Below are positions 4,932-9,484 of a stretch of DNA of 9,484 nucleotides, in pieces; the stretch's first letter is position 1, and the number at the start of each line of letters is the position of its first letter. The DNA is taken from assembly GCA_021325365.1 (NCBI GenBank), contig JAJPHF010000064.1:1-9484 (forward strand), given 5' to 3'. This DNA comes from Pseudomonadota bacterium. Its GTDB lineage: Bacteria > Chloroflexota > UBA6077 > JAJPHF01. Made by a program: the position numbers and the translations under genes. Below the pieces are notes generated by a model, which did not search any database, had not been told where the DNA came from, and saw nothing but the letters and a program-made list of their open reading frames with translations.

Positions 4932-5180
4932 TCAGGGCTGCCGCGAACGCCGCACGCGCAGCCAGGCAAAGAGATCGTTCACCACCAGGCGCAGGCCGGG
5001 CAGTACCGGAGCGAAGTCGATTACGGCCGGGCCGCGCAGGGTGGCAGGCGGCTGGCCGGGCCGGAACCGGCCCACGGTCCGGCGATCGGGGTCAACCAAT
5101 AAGGCGATAGACACGCCGTTGGCCATGTACCGCTTGGCCGCGGCCACGACGCCGCGCTCCCCGGGTCTGGCCAGTCGGTC
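4932..5180 (-). pseudogene. Truncated Uma2-family endonuclease (C-terminal fragment)
   Basis: The minus-strand frame ending at TGA 4934-4932 encodes KRYMANGVSIALLVDPDRRT, then VGRFRPGQPPATL, and ends with VLPGLRLVVNDLFAWL. This matches the C-terminal half of Uma2 PD-(D/E)XK nucleases (K..EYLAAGV..VW.VDP..R.V.VYR....L......PGF.L.V.ELF). Similarity starts with Asp-Arg exactly at the stop codon of the upstream nucleotidyltransferase gene; beyond that point the frame is only the antisense-like shadow of that gene. The N-terminal half with the catalytic acidic residues and the E-x-K-type strand is missing, so it should be inactive. A GTG at 5147 could start a 71-residue product, but its SD is poor. 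The fragment probably remains from a deletion or replacement. Confidence 0.65.
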
Positions 5181-5994
5181 AGGACGCGCCGAGGGCCGCG
5201 CGCCAGGCAGCGTAACGCTCCGCCAGCTCGGGCTCGTCATAATCGCGCAAGCGGCGCTCGTGGTCGGCGACGAAGTGGCGGTAGAGCGGCTTGATGCCGG
5301 CCGCGACGATATCAACCGCCGCGGGGTCGCGCTCGGGCGGGGACTCGCGCCAGCGCAGCGCGGCCGCCGCCAGGTCGGCCATCGGCCCGGACTCGGTGGC
5401 CACGAAGTGGGCGACGGCGTCGTGGTTGCGTCCGATCGCGCCGGTCCGCGCCGTGTAGAGGAAGCGCACCGGGAACAGGATGCGCTTGGTGAGGTGGCGC
5501 GCGCCGGCCGCGACCAGGCCGGCGGGGTCGTCTAGCTCGGCCACGACGGCGGGTGTCGCCAGCGAGCGCAGCGCCTGCTCGGCGGCGGCGAGCACCAGCT
5601 CGCGAGTGGTGGGCGAGAGCACGCCGTCGCGCGCGTCACGCCCGACGAGCAGGCGCCCGTGGCGCGCCAGGTCGAGGCGGTCGAGTGGCGGGAAGCGGCC
5701 CAGCGTCCCCTCGCCGCGCAGCGTGGTGGCCGCGCCCCAGAACACCGACAGGCGCTCGGCGAGCGGCAGGCCGCCGGCCCGCACGCGCTCGCCCAGCGCC
5801 GCCACGCGCGCCGCGTCGTCGGCGGTGAGCGGGTCGGCCAGCACCAGCCCCAGATCGACGTCGCTCACCAGGTCGCTGAAGCCGCCGTGCGCCAGGCTGC
5901 CGAGCGCGTAGGCCGCGACGAGCCGCTGGCCCCATAGTTCTTGCGCCCCCGTCACCGCCTGGTCCAGAACCGCCTCGCCGCGCGCCTCGTTCAT
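5179..5994 (-). CDS. Nucleotidyltransferase-domain protein (pol-beta superfamily)
   Basis: The product has 271 residues from ATG 5994; GGAGG (6003-5999) lies four bases upstream. The nucleotidyltransferase signature is at residues 31-50: LGSLAHGGFSDLVSDVDLGL, with the G-S turn and the two metal-binding aspartates Asp45 and Asp47 of D-x-D. The rest is mostly alpha-helical, with LTKRILFPVRFLYTARTG near 168-185 and a charged C-terminus. This resembles stand-alone relatives of aminoglycoside nucleotidyltransferases, which move a nucleoside monophosphate to a small molecule or protein. The substrate cannot be read from sequence. The neighbour downstream is the Uma2 stump; the asparaginase gene is divergent across a 197-base gap. 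Confidence 0.78.
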   Translation of the reverse strand: MNEARGEAVLDQAVTGAQELWGQRLVAAYALGSLAHGGFSDLVSDVDLGLVLADPLTADDAARVAALGERVRAGGLPLAERLSVFWGAATTLRGEGTLGRFPPLDRLDLARHGRLLVGRDARDGVLSPTTRELVLAAAEQALRSLATPAVVAELDDPAGLVAAGARHLTKRILFPVRFLYTARTGAIGRNHDAVAHFVATESGPMADLAAAALRWRESPPERDPAAVDIVAAGIKPLYRHFVADHERRLRDYDEPELAERYAAWRAALGAS

Positions 5995-6019
5995 CGCCCC
6001 TCCCGCCTATCCCTGCATC

Positions 6020-6037
6020 AGGCGCTCAGGAGCGCCT
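6020..6037. promoter_or_regulatory. 18-bp inverted repeat in the divergent nucleotidyltransferase/asparaginase gap
   Basis: AGGCGCTC (6020-6027) and GAGCGCCT (6030-6037) are perfect complements separated by two bases. A TATTCT, readable as a minus-strand -10, lies at 6059-6054. The repeat would therefore sit in the start region of the nucleotidyltransferase transcript, a plausible operator position. No binding protein is identified. Confidence 0.35.
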
Positions 6038-6128
6038 CAGTCGTCTTGCTGGCAGAATAGCCGCGGAGCGCCGCGCGGCGCCAGCCCATGGCAGGGCCGC
6101 GGCGCTGGCGGGGGTGGCAACGGCCCCG

Positions 6129-6134
6129 TACAAT
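6129..6134 (+). promoter_or_regulatory. Possible -10 box of the asparaginase gene
   Basis: TACAAT at 6129-6134 is a good -10 hexamer in very GC-rich surroundings, about 58 bases before the ATG at 6192. The corresponding -35 (TGGCGG at 6106-6111) is weak. Confidence 0.35.
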
Positions 6135-6191
6135 TCAGGCGACTACCCCCTGGCGCCGGGCGCGGGCGCACTTTGCTACGGGAGAGACGAG

Positions 6192-7187
6192 ATGGCCGCG
6201 TTGCCGTGCGTGGCGGCGATCTTTACGGGCGGGACGATCGACTCGATCGGCCTCGATCGCCTCGACCTGGCCTGGTACAACGAGGCGGGCATGCGCCTGG
6301 AGCGGGGCGAGCTGCTGGCGCGCATCCCCGAGCTTGCGGCGATCGCCCAGGTCGAGGAGGTGCCGTTCCGCCGCCTGCCCAGCCACGCGCTGACGCCGAA
6401 GGACCTACTCGACCTGAACCGTACGGTCCACGAGCTACTGGCGACACACGACGGCGTGGTGATCACCCACGGCACCAACACGCTCGAAGAGACCGCCTAC
6501 TTCTTGCACCTGACGCTGAAGACGGACAAGCCGGTCGTCGTCGTGGGCGCCATGCGCCCCTCGTCGGCGCTCAGCGCGGACGGCTACCTGAACCTGCTGG
6601 AGGCTGTGCGCGTGGCGGCGACGCCCGAGGCGCGGGGCAAGGGCGTGCTCGTCGTGCTGAACGACACGATCCTGTCGGCGCGCGACGCTACGAAGACGGC
6701 GACCTACCGCGTGCAGACGTTCCAGGGGCGCGACCTGGGCCCTCTGGGCTACGCCGACGCCGACGGCCGCGTGCTGTTCTACCACCTGCCGGCGCGGCCG
6801 CACACGACGGCGACCGAGTTCGACGTGCGCGGGCTGGACGACCTGCCGCGCGTGGACGTGGTGCTGTCCTACATCGGCGCCGACGGCGCGCTGATCGACG
6901 CGGCGGTCGCCGCCGGCGCGCGGGGCATCGTCAGCGCGGGCACCGGCGCGGGCCGCCCGACGCCGCTGGAGGACGAGGCGCTGACTCGGGCTCACGAGCA
7001 GGGCGTGGTCATCGTGCAGGGCACGCGGGTAGGCTCGGGGCGGGCGGTGCGCAGCCCCGGCCTGGTCCGCAAGGGGTGGATCGCCACCGACAACTTACAG
7101 CCGTGGAAGGCCAAGCTGCTCCTGGCGCTCGGCCTCACCGTCACCCATGACGCCGACCGCCTCCAGCGGATGTTCGACACCTACTGA
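6192..7187 (+). CDS. L-asparaginase (bacterial type I/II fold), cytoplasmic
   Basis: The product has 331 residues. ATG 6192 has GGGAG at 6180-6184, seven bases upstream; an in-frame GTG at 6114 would add a tail with no family similarity. Both signature regions are present: IFTGGTIDS, with the nucleophile Thr12, and VVITHGTNTLEETAYF, with Thr95. The partner lysine is Lys168 (ARDATKTAT). Other conserved blocks are KPVVVVGAMRPSSALSADG (113-131), GPLGY (183-187) and GIVSAGTGAG (245-254). The enzyme would hydrolyse L-asparagine to aspartate and ammonia. No signal peptide is seen, so it should be cytoplasmic. The usual catalytic HGTDT is HGTNT here (Asn96). The 3' end overlaps the convergent hydrolase gene by seven bases. 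Confidence 0.93.
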   Translation: MAALPCVAAIFTGGTIDSIGLDRLDLAWYNEAGMRLERGELLARIPELAAIAQVEEVPFRRLPSHALTPKDLLDLNRTVHELLATHDGVVITHGTNTLEETAYFLHLTLKTDKPVVVVGAMRPSSALSADGYLNLLEAVRVAATPEARGKGVLVVLNDTILSARDATKTATYRVQTFQGRDLGPLGYADADGRVLFYHLPARPHTTATEFDVRGLDDLPRVDVVLSYIGADGALIDAAVAAGARGIVSAGTGAGRPTPLEDEALTRAHEQGVVIVQGTRVGSGRAVRSPGLVRKGWIATDNLQPWKAKLLLALGLTVTHDADRLQRMFDTY

Positions 7188-8059
7188 CGTGTCGACTCGC
7201 GCATTAGCCACCGCTCGACGACCGCCCACAGCGCGTCGGTCGTGCCCGCGTAGAAGTGGTCGGCGCCGGGGATCACCGCGAAGGTGAGGTTCGGCAACCG
7301 CTCGCTCAACGCCGCCACCTGGTCGGCCAGGCCGCCGAAGGGGAAGCGGTCGGCGCTGTCCGGCCGCGCCCCCTCCTCGCCGCCGATCGTCACCAGCAGC
7401 GGAATGCTCACGTTGGGTAGGTGCCGCAGGATGTCGTACCGCTCGTCCGGCCCGTATTTGTCGACGTAAGTGCGCGCGGTCAGCACCACCGAGGTGGGGA
7501 TGTCCACCGCCAGCAGGTCGTTGGGCGCCCCCGCGTCGATCATCTGCCGGGCGCGCTCGTAGTCGGCCAGGAACGCGGCGCGGTCGGGGCGGGCGGCGTA
7601 GGCGCTATACGAGAAGCGCGGCGGCGACGAGGCGATCGCGCGGGCGACGCGCGCATCGCCCTGCGCCGCCAGGAAGTAGATCGTCTTCACCGCGCCGAGG
7701 CTGTGGCCCCACAGCCCGATGCGCCGGTAGCCACGCGCGGCGGCCAGGTCGATCCAGGCGGTCCAGTCGTGGCGGCAGTCGTCCACGACCTCGAACGCCG
7801 CCCCCAACCGACCGGCCGGGCTGTTGTAGGCGAGATCGTGGCCGCGGTTGTTCACGCGCAGCACCGCGCAGCCCCGCTCCAGCAGCGCCTCGCCCATGCG
7901 GTCCTGAAAGTGCGCGTTGTAGAAGTTCCCGCCGACGCCGTGGTGCATGATCATCACATCGACAGGCAGCCACGGCTCGGCTCCCGGCGCGGGCACGCGC
8001 AGCGCGCCGACGAGCGGCACCCCGTCCGCGGCGGTGGTTCGGACCAGCTCGACGTTCAT
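7181..8059 (-). CDS. Alpha/beta hydrolase family protein
   Basis: The product has 292 residues from ATG 8059, chosen for AGGAGA at 8071-8066, six bases upstream. The frame is open further upstream, but those residues do not look like protein. Landmarks are MIMHHGVGGN (36-45, oxyanion region), the nucleophile elbow GLWGHSLGAVKT (115-126, Ser120), a strand LLVTIGGEEG (221-230) that should carry or precede the acid, and VIPGADHFYAG (262-272) with catalytic His268. It resembles cytoplasmic serine hydrolases and esterases; a fumigaclavine or dienelactone-hydrolase-like substrate cannot be told from sequence. No signal peptide. It is convergent with the asparaginase gene and lies downstream of vapC in the same direction, separated by a palindrome. 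Confidence 0.85.
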   Translation of the reverse strand: MNVELVRTTAADGVPLVGALRVPAPGAEPWLPVDVMIMHHGVGGNFYNAHFQDRMGEALLERGCAVLRVNNRGHDLAYNSPAGRLGAAFEVVDDCRHDWTAWIDLAAARGYRRIGLWGHSLGAVKTIYFLAAQGDARVARAIASSPPRFSYSAYAARPDRAAFLADYERARQMIDAGAPNDLLAVDIPTSVVLTARTYVDKYGPDERYDILRHLPNVSIPLLVTIGGEEGARPDSADRFPFGGLADQVAALSERLPNLTFAVIPGADHFYAGTTDALWAVVERWLMRESTRQ

Positions 8060-8141
8060 CCCATCTCTCCTGCTCGGCGGCCGCCGGGCGCATTCGCGGC
8101 TCGCCCAGCGGGATGCGCACCACGACCCATAGGCTCGCCGC

Positions 8142-8161
8142 GGCGCCGGACGTCCGGCGCC
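8142..8161. terminator. Perfect 20-bp palindrome between vapC and the hydrolase gene
   Basis: The two ten-base halves 8142-8151 and 8152-8161 are exact complements, GGCGCCGGAC then its reverse complement. It lies 19 bases after the vapC stop. As RNA it would form an eight-pair stem with an ACGU loop, but no T-run follows. It could be a terminator for vapBC or an operator for the hydrolase gene. Confidence 0.45.
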
Positions 8162-8180
8162 AACTGCCGTCGCCGCCCCA

Positions 8181-8600
8181 CTAGATGACGAGGCGCACAG
8201 CGTAGCCGAGCCCGCTGGCGTTTCGCGCGAGCGGACCATCCAGCGTCCACAGCTCGGCGCCCAGCTCCTGCGCTAGCACGAGATAGGCCGCATCATACGC
8301 GCTTTGGCGGCCGAGGCGCACTCCCACAGCCGCGATTTGATCGCCGTCGTTCTCCACAGGGTGGAAGAGGATCGGCAGCGCCATTGCCGTCTGCCAGGCT
8401 GCGGCAAGGCGATCGGGCGGCAAGCGCCCGACGGCCACCAGCCGTGTCAGTCCATTGGCGACCTCGTAAGGGAGCAGCGCCGGGGCGTGGACCGCTTCGC
8501 CGCTCGCGAGCCACCCCGCGATCAGGGCGCGGACTGCCGGGGCGCGGGGATCACCGCTCGCCAGCACGAGAAGCAGGTTTGAGTCGACGACGCTAACCAC
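8181..8600 (-). CDS. vapC: VapC-type PIN-domain ribonuclease toxin
   Basis: The product has 139 residues starting with GTG 8600. That GTG shares its first G with the TAG stop of the upstream antitoxin, a tight coupling typical of toxin-antitoxin pairs. PIN residues are all present: Asp6 in VVDSN, Glu46 in LLPYEVANGL, Asp103 in SAYDAAYL and Asp121 in LWTLDGPLA. These acidic residues bind the metal that cleaves RNA, in characterised VapCs often tRNA or rRNA. The target here is unknown. The conserved Arg/Thr-rich spacing and length match the family, so the toxin looks intact. It would be held inactive by the VapB-like product. Confidence 0.92.
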   Translation of the reverse strand: MVSVVDSNLLLVLASGDPRAPAVRALIAGWLASGEAVHAPALLPYEVANGLTRLVAVGRLPPDRLAAAWQTAMALPILFHPVENDGDQIAAVGVRLGRQSAYDAAYLVLAQELGAELWTLDGPLARNASGLGYAVRLVI

Positions 8601-8881
8601 TAGATGATGGACCGCCGCTCGAGCTCTTCACGGCTCTCCCTGGCAACCTGCACTGCGTCGACAGGGGGCAGGTCTGCCGTGAGCTCTGCGAGCCGTGCGA
8701 GCGCGGCCAGGCCACGGCGGCGCCGCTCCTCGGCGTCGGTCTGGAGATCGGCGGGCAGGCCCGACTGCACGTATCTGCGAGCCAGTGCGGCAGGCGTCAG
8801 CCCTAGCCGCCGGGCTTCGGCCGCCAGGCGCTCGTACTCCGCAGGGCCTAATTGGAGCGTTAGCGTCTTCGTGAGTTCCAT
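8600..8881 (-). CDS. vapB: VapB-type antitoxin (ribbon-helix-helix-like)
   Basis: The product has 93 residues from ATG 8881. The N-terminus MELTKTLTLQLGPAEYERLAAEARRLGLTPAALARRYVQ fits a DNA-binding strand-helix-helix fold, residues 3-40. The charged C-terminus from about 47 (TDAEERRRRGLAAL ... VARESREELERRSII) is the expected toxin-wrapping tail. It overlaps vapC by one base. No Shine-Dalgarno is seen; TATACT lies six bases before the ATG, so the mRNA may be leaderless. The protein would neutralise VapC and, with it, repress its own promoter. Confidence 0.85.
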   Translation of the reverse strand: MELTKTLTLQLGPAEYERLAAEARRLGLTPAALARRYVQSGLPADLQTDAEERRRRGLAALARLAELTADLPPVDAVQVARESREELERRSII

Positions 8882-8893
8882 ACTGCGAGTATA
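8882..8893 (-). promoter_or_regulatory. -10 box of vapBC, probably leaderless
   Basis: On the minus strand TATACT (8893-8888) is followed by CGCAGT and then ATG. That spacing puts the expected transcription start on the start codon itself. No SD motif lies between them, and no convincing -35 was found. Confidence 0.55.
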
Positions 8894-8904
8894 GCAATCG
8901 GGCC

Positions 8905-8956
8905 TCTCGCGGGGCGGCCGCCGCCGCTTCGGGGCGACGACGACCGGCCCGCGAGA
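8905..8956 (-). terminator. Inverted repeat between the amidohydrolase gene and vapB
   Basis: TCTCGCGGG (8905-8913) and CCCGCGAGA (8948-8956) are perfect complements; the GC-rich loop between them can fold further. It begins 14 bases after the amidohydrolase stop (a terminator position). It also ends about 12 bases upstream of the vapB -10 box (an operator position). Either role is possible. Confidence 0.4.
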
Positions 8957-8969
8957 CCAGCAGGGCCTC

Positions 8970-9484
8970 CTACACGGTGACCAGCGGCCGCTCGGCGACC
9001 TTCGGGCGCGTCAGGCGGCCCGCGTGCTCGCCCTGAAGCTGGCCCTCGCGCATCACGAGTTGGCCGCGCACCATCGTCATCACGGGCATCCCCTTGCCCT
9101 CCCACTCGTGGAACGGCGTCACCTTGTTCTTGCTGTGCAGCGCGAAGCGGTCGATCTTCCACGGCCGCTCTAGGTCGACGAAGCTCAGGTCGGCGTCGGA
9201 GCCTACCTGGATGGCGCCCTTCTGCGGGTAGACCTGCCAGACGTGCGCCGGGTTCCACGAGGTCAGCTCGACGTACTTGTTGAGCGACATCTTGCCCGTG
9301 TTCACGAACTCGCTGATCATGATGCGCGGCGCGATCTCCACGCCCACGAAGCCGGAGATCGCCTCCCACACGTTCCGCGGCGCCTTCTCCTCCTCGGTGT
9401 GCGGCGAGTGATCGGTGGCGATCATCTGCACGGTGCCGTTCATCAGCGCCCGGTACAGCCGCTCGCCGTTGTCGCCGCCGCGCA
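8970..9484 (-). CDS. Cyclic amidohydrolase (dihydroorotase/allantoinase type), 5' end outside window
   Basis: The C-terminal 170 residues or so are present, ending at TAG 8972-8970; the frame is open to the right edge (RGGDNGERLYRAL before MNGTVQ). The metal-site motif IATDHSPHTEEEK lies at about 9420-9384 and carries the catalytic Asp and two His. It is followed by AISGFVGVEI, LTSWNPAHVW, KGAIQVGSDADLSFVDL, SKNKVTPFHEWEGKGMPV and MVRGQLVMREG. This order is shared by dihydroorotases, allantoinases and hydantoinases, which open or close cyclic amide rings of pyrimidine or purine breakdown products. The visible part does not separate these activities. The gene reads in the same direction as vapBC, 88 bases upstream. 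Confidence 0.88.
   Translation of the reverse strand, partial: RGGDNGERLYRALMNGTVQMIATDHSPHTEEEKAPRNVWEAISGFVGVEIAPRIMISEFVNTGKMSLNKYVELTSWNPAHVWQVYPQKGAIQVGSDADLSFVDLERPWKIDRFALHSKNKVTPFHEWEGKGMPVMTMVRGQLVMREGQLQGEHAGRLTRPKVAERPLVTV

Noticed and set aside
4795..5535. Long plus-strand frame across the Uma2 remnant and the 3' part of the nucleotidyltransferase gene
   Set aside because: Antisense shadow with no domain similarity; the minus strand carries clear protein motifs.
8060..8239. Upstream extension of the alpha/beta hydrolase frame
   Set aside because: The extra residues are low-complexity, cross the 20-bp palindrome and run into vapC. The SD at 8071-8066 supports ATG 8059.
1..9484. 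tRNA, rRNA or CRISPR array
   Set aside because: No cloverleaf with a T-arm GTTCGA pattern in context, no rRNA core segments and no regularly spaced direct repeats of 23-40 bases were seen.

Overview
The window is very GC-rich bacterial DNA with several GTG and one TTG start codons. It mixes genes with strong Shine-Dalgarno sites and at least one that looks leaderless (a TATACT -10 box six bases before the ATG). Uma2, VapBC, SH3b and small RlpA-like proteins together would fit a high-GC Chloroflexota/Thermomicrobia-type or actinobacterium-like genome. This is inference; nothing here fixes the taxon. No rRNA, tRNA, CRISPR array or phage module was seen.

Layout. 1-380 (-): start of a pyridoxamine-5'-phosphate-oxidase-like flavin protein. 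488-889: a decayed IS66-type insertion sequence with facing 9-bp inverted repeats and a C-terminal transposase remnant; it fills most of the gap before the next gene. 1109-2452 (+): an MmgE/PrpD-family enzyme, followed by a strong hairpin. 2592-3065 (+): a secreted double-psi beta-barrel (RlpA-like) protein. 3121-3971: a lower-GC module in which a small heat-shock protein gene (3427-3864) lies between two long, near-perfect hairpins. The hairpins differ in sequence but match each other by compensatory changes. The hsp20 leader has helically phased CTAAC repeats and a possible SD-sequestering hairpin. 4095-4184 (+): a 29-residue single-span membrane peptide with a very good SD. 4252-4773 (-): a membrane-anchored SH3b protein. 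4932-5180 (-): the C-terminal stump of a Uma2 nuclease, directly abutting a nucleotidyltransferase-domain gene (5179-5994, -). 6192-7187 (+): a cytoplasmic L-asparaginase, convergent with and overlapping an alpha/beta hydrolase (7181-8059, -). 8181-8881 (-): a VapBC toxin-antitoxin pair with a one-base overlap. 8970-9484 (-): the C-terminal part of a dihydroorotase/allantoinase-type cyclic amidohydrolase.

How it fits together. Most genes are single transcription units with little shared pathway logic: a general metabolic and accessory region. The only clear operon is vapB-vapC. Debris of mobile DNA (IS66 remnant, truncated Uma2) and the compositionally distinct hsp20 module point to past rearrangement. 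The most unusual part is 3121-4184: paired covarying hairpins, the hsp20 control region and the tiny membrane peptide gene.
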